Assembly: GCA_946886365.1 (NCBI GenBank) | Contig: CAMPIM010000153.1 | Location: 1-6,206, forward strand | Reading direction: 5' to 3' | Source: an uncultured Novosphingobium sp. | GTDB taxonomy: Bacteria; Pseudomonadota; Alphaproteobacteria; Sphingomonadales; Sphingomonadaceae | DNA: 6,206 nt | Part shown: in pieces, positions 1 to 5,739 of the stretch | Layout of the letters: every line of letters begins with the position of its first letter | Numbering within the stretch: the first letter of the stretch is position 1 | Translations under genes and position numbers: made by a program | Notes under the pieces: model-generated | What the model saw: only the letters and a program-made list of their open reading frames with translations | Databases searched by the model: none | Told to the model about the DNA's origin: nothing

Positions 1-689
1 TTGTCGAACTTCGACTTGGTGACGCTGTCGTTCACGTTGATCGCCGGGAAGGGCAGCTTGCCCTTCTTCGCCAGCTCATAAAGGCGGTGAACGCCGGTGG
101 TGGTTTCTTCCGAAACGCCCTTGATCGCGGCGACCGTCTTGGTCAGGTAGCCCGGACGATCGGCCAGGAAGCGCTTGAGCGTCGCGACGAAGATTTCTTC
201 TTCCTCGTTACCCGGCGTGAACAGTTCTTCCCCAGCCTCGACCCGCGCGCCCCACAGGGCGAACATGGTGGCGTCGCCGCCATCGTCCAGGATCATGTTG
301 CAGGGCGTGTCACCCCAGTCGAAGATGCGGATGACATAATCCCAATATTCCTCCAGCGTCTCGCCCTTGACGGCGAAGACGGGGATGCCGCGCGCGGCGA
401 TGGCAGCGGCGGCGTGGTCCTGGGTCGAGAAGATGTTGCACGAAGCCCAGCGGATTTCCGCGCCCAGCTCAGCCAGCGTCTCGATCAGCACGGCGGTCTG
501 GATCGTCATGTGCAGCGATCCAGTGATGCGCGCGCCCTTCAGCGGCTTGGCAGCGCCAAACTCGTCGCGCAGGGCCATCAGGCCGGGCATTTCGGTTTCG
601 GCGATCTCGATTTCCTTGCGGCCGAACGCGGCAAGGTTGATGTCGGCGATCACATAGTCCTGCGCCTGGGTGGCGGGTGCTGTGGCCAC
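1..689 (-). CDS. ahcY: S-adenosylhomocysteine hydrolase, N-terminal half (cut by left edge)
   Basis: Cytosolic, NAD-dependent enzyme that reversibly splits S-adenosyl-L-homocysteine into adenosine and homocysteine, relieving product inhibition of SAM-dependent methyltransferases. The window holds 229 full codons plus 2 nt of a protein usually about 465-470 residues long. Visible family blocks are [20 protein letters not shown] (17-36), GSLHMT with the substrate-site His (57-62), [13 protein letters not shown] (83-95), LDDGGDAT (134-141), [14 protein letters not shown] (191-204) and [12 protein letters not shown] (218-229), which carries the conserved catalytic Lys and Asp. Residues 148-190 include the insertion found in the long bacterial form and absent from the mammalian enzyme. 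The NAD-binding domain lies outside the window. The start is GTG at 689: an in-frame TAA lies 18 nt upstream, no in-frame ATG intervenes, and GGAG sits 8 nt before the GTG. The ATG at 704-702 is out of frame. Identification is very secure. Confidence 0.97.
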   Translation of the reverse strand, partial: MATAPATQAQDYVIADINLAAFGRKEIEIAETEMPGLMALRDEFGAAKPLKGARITGSLHMTIQTAVLIETLAELGAEIRWASCNIFSTQDHAAAAIAARGIPVFAVKGETLEEYWDYVIRIFDWGDTPCNMILDDGGDATMFALWGARVEAGEELFTPGNEEEEIFVATLKRFLADRPGYLTKTVAAIKGVSEETTTGVHRLYELAKKGKLPFPAINVNDSVTKSKFD

Positions 690-697
690 GAGCGTGT

Positions 698-701
698 CTC
701 C
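698..701 (-). promoter_or_regulatory. Ribosome binding site that fixes the GTG start of ahcY
   Basis: On the minus strand GGAG is followed by 8 nt and then GTG at 689. It decides the start, because the more obvious ATG just upstream (704-702) is in another frame and would give no AhcY protein. Confidence 0.7.
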
Positions 702-740
702 ATCGGTTTAGAATATGCCGGAGCCGCTCGCATGGCGAAA

Positions 741-776
741 CGGCGGCGATGGTCTGCGCTTTACCAATCGCCGCCG
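741..776 (-). promoter_or_regulatory. Strong hairpin in the ahcY leader (candidate cis-regulatory RNA or intergenic terminator)
   Basis: CGGCGGCGAT (741-750) is exactly complementary to ATCGCCGCCG (767-776), a perfect 10-bp stem. Three further pairs (751-753 with 763-765) follow past a one-base bulge at 766, with a loop at 754-762. It lies between the stop of the upstream minus-strand gene (810) and the ahcY start (689), about 50 nt before the GTG. On the minus strand it is followed by GTTTCGCC, not a T run, so it is a poor intrinsic terminator. It could be a leader structure that acts on ahcY, a processing or stability element, or a weak terminator for the gene at 810-1361. The structure is seen in the sequence; the role is inference. 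Confidence 0.45.
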
Positions 777-792
777 GTGATGGCAACTCAAT

Positions 793-808
793 ATAAAGTT
801 TTCTTTAT
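793..808. repeat. AT-rich inverted repeat just after the stop of the 810-1361 gene
   Basis: ATAAAG (793-798) and CTTTAT (803-808) form a perfect 6-bp dyad around TTTT, starting 1 bp past the stop codon at 810-812. It is strikingly AT-rich against GC-rich surroundings. It may be a small 3'-end structure, part of the ahcY promoter region (the minus strand reads TTTATATT here), or a protein binding site. I could not find a matching -35 box, so no promoter is called. Confidence 0.35.
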
Positions 809-809
809 G

Positions 810-1361
810 TCACTCCTCGCCGGTGCGTGAGGCGACCGCGACCCTCGTTTCATCCAGATCGGTAGATGGCTCCGCTTCCCGACCCGCAATCGCCATGACA
901 ACGTCGCATCGCGCGCCTGAAAGATGCGGGTTGATGCCCGCTGCGTCCGACAGTTCAAGCAGCGCCGCCCGGGTCGCTGGAAGCGCGTTGGCGGCATCCG
1001 TGATCGACTGTAGGTCGCGGCAGGCGAGCCCTTCAGCCCCGGCGCCATAAACGTTGGCGAGGCTGGTTACGTAGTTGTCGTAAGCTCCCAGCGCGCCAAT
1101 CGGTCCTGCGACGGAACGGAAATGTTCGCGCAGTTCGTCATTGACCTGCGTCAGGGCATCACGCTTTTCCCTCACGAAGCGGTTATAGTTGGCCAGAAAA
1201 TTGCTGCCCGTGGAGCGGCAACGTAGCGCCGACACCATCAGCATCATCTCAAAATCCCGGATTTGCGCCGCCTCTACCGCAACCTTTTTCCAACAGGGCG
1301 CGGCGCTGGCAGGCGCGAGCGGCATTGCTGCGGCAATCATAGCCGCGACAAACTTCTTCAT
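810..1361 (-). CDS. Exported small protein with four cysteines, function unknown
   Basis: I do not recognise this 183-residue protein. Residues 1-20 look like a Sec signal peptide: Lys-Lys after the start Met, then an Ala/Met-rich hydrophobic stretch ending in APASA, with likely cleavage before Ala21. The mature part would be periplasmic or secreted, is mostly helix-like, and has exactly four cysteines (C23, C48, C114, C152), enough for two disulfides. C23 is the third mature residue, but the sequence before it is not a lipobox, so a lipoprotein is unlikely. The stretch 36-80 is amphipathic and charged; 81-113 is rich in Gly, Ala and Tyr; the last 20 residues are acidic and polar. The start is ATG at 1361, with a G run (GGGGG) about 8 nt upstream. 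It lies in the same orientation as ahcY with a 120-bp gap. No catalytic motif is visible. Signal peptide, good start and GC-rich codon use make it a likely real gene. Confidence 0.82.
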   Translation of the reverse strand: MKKFVAAMIAAAMPLAPASAAPCWKKVAVEAAQIRDFEMMLMVSALRCRSTGSNFLANYNRFVREKRDALTQVNDELREHFRSVAGPIGALGAYDNYVTSLANVYGAGAEGLACRDLQSITDAANALPATRAALLELSDAAGINPHLSGARCDVVMAIAGREAEPSTDLDETRVAVASRTGEE

Positions 1362-1417
1362 GATTTGAACCCCCGAGCAATTTCCCGAGGATGAGGGTGC
1401 GCCCGCGCGCTTGCCGC

Positions 1418-1423
1418 ATTGTA
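1418..1423 (-). promoter_or_regulatory. Possible -10 box (TACAAT) for the exported four-Cys protein
   Basis: On the minus strand TACAAT lies about 57 nt before the ATG at 1361, giving a leader near 50 nt. No good -35 hexamer sits 16-18 nt upstream (that position reads AATTCC). A short dyad, CGGG (1439-1442) with CCCG (1449-1452), lies in that -35 area and could be an activator or repressor site. Weak evidence. Confidence 0.3.
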
Positions 1424-1470
1424 AATGAAGGCGGTTAGCGGGAATTTACCCGGAAATGTTCAGTTACGCT

Positions 1471-1492
1471 GCGGAAACAAGCTCTGTTCCGC
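1471..1492 (-). terminator. Hairpin downstream of algH, possible weak terminator
   Basis: GCGGAA (1471-1476) pairs with TTCCGC (1487-1492), plus two more pairs past a bulged A at 1477. It lies about 55 nt beyond the algH stop (1546) and before the promoter region of the next minus-strand gene. No T run follows on the minus strand, so termination is only a guess. The 184-bp gap 1362-1545 holds nothing else I can support. Confidence 0.25.
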
Positions 1493-1545
1493 GCCATCGT
1501 TGCGCAGTTGAACCGGAAAAATATTTCGCGACATATCCGACGCAG

Positions 1546-2106
1546 TCAGGCGGAGCCAGCGCCGCTCACAAGATGAGACGCATCGACTCCGGCAGCGGCA
1601 TAGGCCGCCGCCCACTTTTTTTCCGCCGGAACGTCGAACAATATATCCGCGCTGCATGTCGCCGGGAACCAGCTTTCGCCGGTCATCTCCTGATCGAGTT
1701 GTCCTGCCCCCCAACCGGCATAGCCGAGGGCGACGATATAGCGACTGGGACCAGTGCCTTCCGCGATCGCCTTCAATATCTCCAGCGAGCCGGAAAGCCC
1801 CCAGTCCTCCCCGACCTCCACCATGTCATGCCCTTTCCAATCGAGGGAATGCAGCACGAAGCCCCGGCGCGGTTCCACCGGCCCACCGCGAAGCACGGGT
1901 ATGTCGGGGACATTGGCAGGGTTGATGTCAAAGCTTTCGAGCAGTTCATGCAGCCCCACGCCCTCGATTTCATCGCTGACCGCGATGCCGAGAGCGCCAT
2001 TTTCATCATGGACGCAAATGGCGATCACGGAATGATCGAAGCGCATGTCTTCCATGCCCGGCAAAGCGAGCAGGAACTGACCGGCATAGGAGCGAAGTTG
2101 ATCCAT
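1546..2106 (-). CDS. algH: YqgE/AlgH family protein (UPF0301, DUF179)
   Basis: A 186-residue member of the YqgE/AlgH family, close to the usual length. Family blocks in order: GQFLLALPGMEDMRFDHSVI (9-28), with HDENGALGIAVS (33-44); GGPVEPRRGFVLHS (74-87), the most typical block; and ALGYAGWGAGQLDQEM (126-141) followed by ESWFPA (144-149). There is no signal peptide, membrane segment or DNA-binding motif. The family is often labelled a transcriptional regulator after AlgH in Pseudomonas alginate work, but its biochemical role is not settled and that label should not be read as function here. The start is ATG at 2106: no ATG, GTG or TTG lies in frame between it and an upstream in-frame TGA. No Shine-Dalgarno sequence is visible; the promoter placement suggests a leaderless mRNA. 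It is divergent from the peroxiredoxin gene across 137 bp. Confidence 0.93.
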   Translation of the reverse strand: MDQLRSYAGQFLLALPGMEDMRFDHSVIAICVHDENGALGIAVSDEIEGVGLHELLESFDINPANVPDIPVLRGGPVEPRRGFVLHSLDWKGHDMVEVGEDWGLSGSLEILKAIAEGTGPSRYIVALGYAGWGAGQLDQEMTGESWFPATCSADILFDVPAEKKWAAAYAAAGVDASHLVSGAGSA

Positions 2107-2112
2107 AGGATG

Positions 2113-2140
2113 AATATACGCTGCCCAGCGGCTTTGCCAA
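2113..2140 (-). promoter_or_regulatory. Sigma-70-like promoter of algH, predicted leaderless
   Basis: On the minus strand TTGGCA (2140-2135) and TATATT (2118-2113) are separated by 16 bp; each is one mismatch from the TTGACA and TATAAT consensus. The -10 box ends 6 nt before the ATG, so a start at the usual 7 nt downstream falls on the A of the ATG at 2106. This agrees with the missing Shine-Dalgarno sequence. The boxes are seen; the transcription start is inferred. Confidence 0.55.
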
Positions 2141-2231
2141 TGGCGGGCTGTCGTTCACCGGGGGCGATGCAACACGTAAGCGCGCCTTGACACAGGACCG
2201 CCAAGCGCCGACCTCCCGCCTCATCAACGGC

Positions 2232-2236
2232 AGGAG
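2232..2236 (+). promoter_or_regulatory. Ribosome binding site that decides the peroxiredoxin start
   Basis: AGGAG followed by 7 nt and ATG at 2244. It favours this ATG over the in-frame TTG at 2187, which has no such site and would add 19 residues not typical of the family. Confidence 0.8.
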
Positions 2237-2243
2237 ACAGAAT

Positions 2244-2726
2244 ATGACCATCGCAAAAGGGGATCGCATCCCCGCTACCACCTTTGCCAAGATGACGGAA
2301 AATGGGCCGGAGCAGGTTTCCTCCGACGAGTTTTTCAAGGGGCGGACGGTGGCGTTCTTCTCCGTTCCCGGCGCCTTTACGCCGACCTGCTCGGCCAAGC
2401 ACCTCCCCGGTTTTGTGGAAAAGGCCGACGCCCTGAAGGAAAAGGGCGTGGACGAGATTGCCTGCACCGCCGTCAACGACGCGTTCGTCATGGGCGCATG
2501 GGGCAAATCAGCCGGGGCGGATGGTAAGGTCACCATGCTGGCGGACGGCAATGGCGACTTCGTCAAGGCTGCGGGCCTGACGATGGACGGCAGCAAGTTT
2601 GGCATGGGCACGCGTGGTCAGCGCTTTTCCATGATCGTAAAGGATGGCGTGGTGACCGAGCTGAATGTCGAGGCACCGGGCGAGTTCAAGCTTTCGTCGG
2701 CTGACCATCTGCTGGGGCAGCTCTGA
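2244..2726 (+). CDS. Prx5-type peroxiredoxin (redoxin domain)
   Basis: A 160-residue cytosolic thiol peroxidase that reduces hydrogen peroxide, alkyl hydroperoxides and perhaps peroxynitrite, using glutathione/glutaredoxin or thioredoxin as reductant (reductant not shown by the sequence). One thioredoxin-fold redoxin domain spans the protein. The signature VPGAFTPTCS (41-50) holds the peroxidatic Cys49 with Pro42 and Thr46. A second Cys, C74, sits in EIACTAVNDAFVMGAW (71-86), the conserved Prx5 VND block; it is not in the position of the C-terminal resolving Cys of mammalian PRDX5. GTRGQRFSMIVKDGVV (122-137) carries the conserved active-site Arg. Length and motifs match bacterial single-domain Prx5; there is no C-terminal glutaredoxin fusion. 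The start at 2244 is supported by AGGAG. Amn follows 79 bp downstream on the same strand, with a GC hairpin between. No OxyR-like site was recognised upstream. Confidence 0.94.
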   Translation: MTIAKGDRIPATTFAKMTENGPEQVSSDEFFKGRTVAFFSVPGAFTPTCSAKHLPGFVEKADALKEKGVDEIACTAVNDAFVMGAWGKSAGADGKVTMLADGNGDFVKAAGLTMDGSKFGMGTRGQRFSMIVKDGVVTELNVEAPGEFKLSSADHLLGQL

Positions 2727-2734
2727 CGCGATGG

Positions 2735-2761
2735 CCGCGCGACGATAACCCCGTCGCGCGG
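2735..2761 (+). terminator. Perfect GC hairpin after the peroxiredoxin gene
   Basis: CCGCGCGACG (2735-2744) and CGTCGCGCGG (2752-2761) form a perfect 10-bp stem with a 7-nt loop, starting 8 nt past the stop codon. Two G-T wobbles and a T-A pair can extend it outward. The downstream tract (TTACCCGCC) has only two Ts, so it would be an imperfect intrinsic terminator or a 3'-end stabiliser, possibly allowing partial read-through into amn. Confidence 0.5.
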
Positions 2762-2805
2762 TTACCCGCCTTCCTTCCGTCACATATCTGCGGTAGCAAG
2801 GTTCG

Positions 2806-4260
2806 ATGACGAAAAGCATCGGCAGCGCGGCGGTCGCGCAACTGGACCGGATCTACCAGACCTCTATCGGAAATCTGCGCGAGGCCATGCAGGCCTATGC
2901 CCGCGATGGCAGCGTGCCGCCGCCAGAGGCAAAGTCCGATCGCCGCTTCTGTTATCCCGAACTGCGCATCACCCACCATGCCGAAACCGATGCCCCGCCG
3001 CCGGGGCGATCCTTTGCCCGCCTGTCCAAGCCCGGCCTTTATACCACCACGCTCACCCGACCGGAGATGTTCGGCGATTATCTGGCTGAGCAGATCGATT
3101 TGCTCGTCCGGGATTATGGGGTCGAGGTCGAAACAGCGGTCAGCGACCAGCAGATTCCCTTTCCCTACGTGCTGGATGGGCTGGACATCAGCGCTCTTGA
3201 CGGCACCCCTCCGACCGAACTGGCGCGTCATTTCCCCGCAACCGAGTTGGCGGAGATCGGAGACGAGATCGCCGATGGCCTGTTCACGCCTGATGCGGAA
3301 GGGCAAAGGCCGCTGGCGCTGTTCGACGGGCTGCGCACCGATTTCTCGCTGGCCCGACTGAAACATTATACCGGCACGCCAGCCGAGCATATTCAGCGAT
3401 ACATCCTCTTCACCAACTATCATCGCTATGTCGACGAATTCGTGGCCTGGGCCTGCGCGGAACTACAAAGAGAGGGCTCTCCCTACACCGCCCTGTCGGG
3501 GGCAGGCGGCGTCTATGTGACGCGGGAGACGGCTGATCCAGCGCGCATGATCGCGGACAGCGCATGGCGCAAGCATCAGATGCCCGCCTATCACCTTATC
3601 GCGCCCAATCGCAGCGGGATCACGCTGGTCAATATCGGCGTCGGTCCTGCCAATGCGAAGACCATCTGCGATCATCTGGCGGTGCTGCGACCGGAAGCCT
3701 GGTTGATGATCGGTCATTGCGGTGGCCTGCGGCCCAGCCAGCGGATCGGCGACTATGTGCTCGCCCATGCCTATCTGCGCGACGACAAGGTGCTGGATGA
3801 TATGCTGCCCCCGGAAATTCCGGTGCCAGCCATTGCGGAGGTTCAGGTCGCCCTCGCCAAATCCGCCGAAGCGGTGCTCGGCGGTAGTAGCGAGGAAGAT
3901 TTCAAGCGCAGGCTGCGCACCGGGACCGTAGTGACGACCGACGATCGCAATTGGGAGCTACGCTATTCCAGTTCAGCACTACGGTTCAGCCTGTCGCGCG
4001 CGGTTGGGATCGACATGGAATCCGCGACGATCGCCGCGCAGGGTTATCGGTTCCGGGTTCCCTATGGGACATTGCTTTGCGTGTCGGACAAGCCGATCCA
4101 TGGCGAACTGAAGCTGCCGGGGCAGGCGAACCGCTTTTATGAGGAAGCGATTGCCGGGCATCTGCGGATCGGCCTGATGACATGCGAACTATTGCGGCAG
4201 GAAGGCCCTAAGCTGCACAGCCGCAAGTTGCGAGCCTTCAACGAGCCGCCATTCCGGTAA
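2806..4260 (+). CDS. amn: AMP nucleosidase
   Basis: Cytosolic enzyme that hydrolyses AMP to adenine and D-ribose 5-phosphate, controlling adenylate pools and supplying adenine for salvage. At 484 residues it has the same length as E. coli Amn. The N-terminal AMN domain runs roughly 10-185, including YTTTLTRPEMF (79-89), FPATELAEIGDEIADG (143-158) and DFSLARLKHYTGTPAEH (179-195). The C-terminal nucleoside-phosphorylase-fold catalytic domain runs roughly 265-484, with GITLVNIGVGPANAKTICDH (271-290), MIGHCGGLR (301-309), VVTTDDRNWELRYSSSALRF (375-394), GIDMESATIAAQGYRFRVPY (401-420) and VSDKPIHGE (426-434), where Asp428 is the family's catalytic acid. The C-terminus HSRKLRAFNEPPFR is also typical. 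The start ATG at 2806 has a short-spaced AAGG (4 nt) before it and matches the family N-terminus. No promoter was recognised in the 79-bp gap. It converges on the alpha/beta hydrolase with 16 bp between stop codons. Confidence 0.97.
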   Translation: MTKSIGSAAVAQLDRIYQTSIGNLREAMQAYARDGSVPPPEAKSDRRFCYPELRITHHAETDAPPPGRSFARLSKPGLYTTTLTRPEMFGDYLAEQIDLLVRDYGVEVETAVSDQQIPFPYVLDGLDISALDGTPPTELARHFPATELAEIGDEIADGLFTPDAEGQRPLALFDGLRTDFSLARLKHYTGTPAEHIQRYILFTNYHRYVDEFVAWACAELQREGSPYTALSGAGGVYVTRETADPARMIADSAWRKHQMPAYHLIAPNRSGITLVNIGVGPANAKTICDHLAVLRPEAWLMIGHCGGLRPSQRIGDYVLAHAYLRDDKVLDDMLPPEIPVPAIAEVQVALAKSAEAVLGGSSEEDFKRRLRTGTVVTTDDRNWELRYSSSALRFSLSRAVGIDMESATIAAQGYRFRVPYGTLLCVSDKPIHGELKLPGQANRFYEEAIAGHLRIGLMTCELLRQEGPKLHSRKLRAFNEPPFR

Positions 4261-4276
4261 GGCGTGCGACCGGCGG

Positions 4277-5038
4277 TCAGGCGGTCAGGAACTCCACCAT
4301 CGCCTCGCCCAATTCCTTTTTCGTGACCGCAGCCATGTGATTGCCGGGTATCTCGACATTGCGGCCATTGGGCAGAGTATCGACAAGCTCCTGCGCAATC
4401 CCATTATCCTGATCGTCGACGCCGCAGATGACTTCGGTCGGCTGCGTGAAGGTCGCGATCGTTTCGGCGGACGTGTCCACGAAGGTGTTCAGGATATGCA
4501 GTAGCGCGACTGGATCGCCCTTCGTCGTTTTCAGGAAGGCTTCCGTCATCCATTCCGACGTGCCGCGCTCGAACGTGCCGAGGTTGGTGAGGACGTTACG
4601 ATAATAGCCGCCCTTGTCCAGCGTATTGACGAGGCCGCGTAGTCCCATGCCAGCCAGGATCACCCGGCGCGGGGTCGCGCCGCGCGCCAGCATCCGCACC
4701 GTCGTCCGCGCACCCAGCGAATAGCCACCCAAGTCATAATCGGTCAGGCCAAGCTGGTCGATGACGGCCAGATTGTCGTCCGTCAAAGCATCGGGCGGAT
4801 AGGCGGCGGGATCATGCGGTTTGCCGCTTTCGCCATGTCCGCGCAAGTCCGGCATGATCAGCCGGAAGCCAGCCTCCACAAGCCGCGCGGCATGGCCGTA
4901 ACGGATCCAATTGGTCCAGGCGTTGGAGAAATAGCCATGAATGAGGACGAGGTCGCGTCCCTCCCCCGCGATATGGACCGCAATGGGAAGACCGCCGAGC
5001 CCCTCGACTTCCACTTTCTCTAGCTCAAGGTCGGTCAT
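4277..5038 (-). CDS. Alpha/beta hydrolase, substrate unknown
   Basis: A 253-residue single-domain alpha/beta-hydrolase-fold protein, cytosolic (no signal peptide). It shows the HG oxyanion block LVLIHGYFSNA (30-40), PDLRGHGESGKP (63-74), the nucleophile elbow GYSLGA with Ser107 (105-110), an acidic candidate in CGVDDQDN (Asp208, 209 or 211) and the catalytic His234 in PGNHMAAV (231-238). The triad therefore appears complete. A cap region lies about 130-195. Such proteins include esterases, lactonases, C-C bond hydrolases and haloalkane dehalogenases; the sequence does not say which. It is the last gene of the asd operon: its ATG overlaps the stop of the YjdF-like gene (ATGA, 5038-5035), implying translational coupling. 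AGGGAG lies 5 nt upstream, inside that gene's end. Confidence 0.93.
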   Translation of the reverse strand: MTDLELEKVEVEGLGGLPIAVHIAGEGRDLVLIHGYFSNAWTNWIRYGHAARLVEAGFRLIMPDLRGHGESGKPHDPAAYPPDALTDDNLAVIDQLGLTDYDLGGYSLGARTTVRMLARGATPRRVILAGMGLRGLVNTLDKGGYYRNVLTNLGTFERGTSEWMTEAFLKTTKGDPVALLHILNTFVDTSAETIATFTQPTEVICGVDDQDNGIAQELVDTLPNGRNVEIPGNHMAAVTKKELGEAMVEFLTA

Positions 5039-5730
5039 GATAACTCCCTCACTGTGTCGGCGTTGCTCGATATGGCCTCGGCGTCGCCTTGTCGATGGCG
5101 GCGTAGGCCAAGGATCAGCAGGGCGATTAGTGCACCCACCTGAGCGGCGGTCATGTCCTTCTGCGGGTCCCAGACGTCGCCTTGCTGGTCATTATACCAG
5201 TCGGCGGTTTCTCCTTCCGCCATCAGCGTCAGCAGCCATTCGAAGGATTCATAAAAGGCGCTGATGAAGCCGATCGTGACGAAGCCGAAGGCCAGGCTCC
5301 AGCCCAATGTCATGCCACCCCGTCGCCGCGCGATCTGCGCCAGTGGGTGCGTCAGAAGCAGGCCAAAGGCGAAATGGACGAGCCGGTCATAACCATTGCG
5401 CCGCCATCCGAAGATGCTGGAAAAGTCATGGCCTGTCATCGAGCGCGCCCAATCGTCATAGGGCACATAGGAATAGATGTAGCGTCCGCCCAATGTATGC
5501 AGGAGCAGGAACAGGGTGATGCAGGCGACGGCTCCGTTGGTCAGAGGCCAGCGCCGCAGAAGCCATGGCGCAGCCAAGGCGAGCGCGATTGTCGGCCCAT
5601 GCTGTAACGGCGCGAGTTCGGGAAATGGCTGATTGATCTGCGCGGCGGCGATGGCGCCGATCAGCAGCAGGATGATCCGGCGCTGCGCTATCGGAAGGCT
5701 TTTCCAAACAGCGACAGCGCCGGACGTCAT
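5035..5730 (-). CDS. YjdF/DUF2238-like inner-membrane protein
   Basis: A 231-residue multi-pass membrane protein of the DUF2238 (YjdF) type; E. coli YjdF is about 209 residues. Hydrophobic segments at roughly 17-33, 44-59, 64-80, 115-131, 142-168 and 195-209 suggest about six helices. Conserved-looking blocks are LLHTLGGRYIYSYVPYDDW (76-94), NGYDRLVHFAFGLLL (112-126), FYESFEWL (159-166) and DQQGDVWDPQKDM (181-193), rich in His, Asp, Glu and Trp near the membrane faces. These acidic and His residues could bind a metal or catalyse a reaction, but no function is established for the family as far as I know. The C-terminal tail (211-231) is polar. The start ATG at 5730 has GAGG 7 nt upstream, overlapping the asd stop codon. 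It sits between asd (9-nt gap) and the hydrolase (4-nt overlap), so it is almost surely co-transcribed with both. Confidence 0.88.
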   Translation of the reverse strand: MTSGAVAVWKSLPIAQRRIILLLIGAIAAAQINQPFPELAPLQHGPTIALALAAPWLLRRWPLTNGAVACITLFLLLHTLGGRYIYSYVPYDDWARSMTGHDFSSIFGWRRNGYDRLVHFAFGLLLTHPLAQIARRRGGMTLGWSLAFGFVTIGFISAFYESFEWLLTLMAEGETADWYNDQQGDVWDPQKDMTAAQVGALIALLILGLRRHRQGDAEAISSNADTVRELS

Positions 5731-5739
5731 CAGTTGGCC

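Noticed and set aside
690..809. Known SAH riboswitch upstream of ahcY
   Set aside because: The hairpin present does not show the core sequence or pseudoknot arrangement I know for that class; only an unclassified hairpin is reported.
87..830. Long plus-strand open frame of 247 codons opposite ahcY
   Set aside because: It is a shadow of the well-conserved ahcY frame and continues through the intergenic hairpin; GC-rich genomes commonly leave such antisense frames open.
1372..1389. Direct repeat CCCGAG ... CCCGAG before the exported-protein gene
   Set aside because: Two 6-bp GC-rich copies are expected by chance in this composition; no further copies or dyad support a binding site.
1456..2190. 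Long plus-strand open frame of 244 codons opposite algH
   Set aside because: It is the antisense shadow of algH, which has clear YqgE/AlgH motifs; the plus-strand product shows no family features or ribosome site.
2187..2192. TTGACA as a -35 box for the peroxiredoxin gene
   Set aside because: It matches the -35 consensus exactly, but no AT-containing -10 hexamer lies 15-19 bp downstream (the stretch is GC-rich), so a promoter is not supported.
2187..2243. N-terminal extension of the peroxiredoxin from a TTG at 2187
   Set aside because: The ATG at 2244 has a well-spaced AGGAG and matches the family N-terminus; the 19 added residues look non-coding and the TTG has no ribosome site.
2686..3423. 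Minus-strand open frame of 245 codons inside amn
   Set aside because: It lies opposite the unambiguous amn coding sequence and has no recognisable domain.
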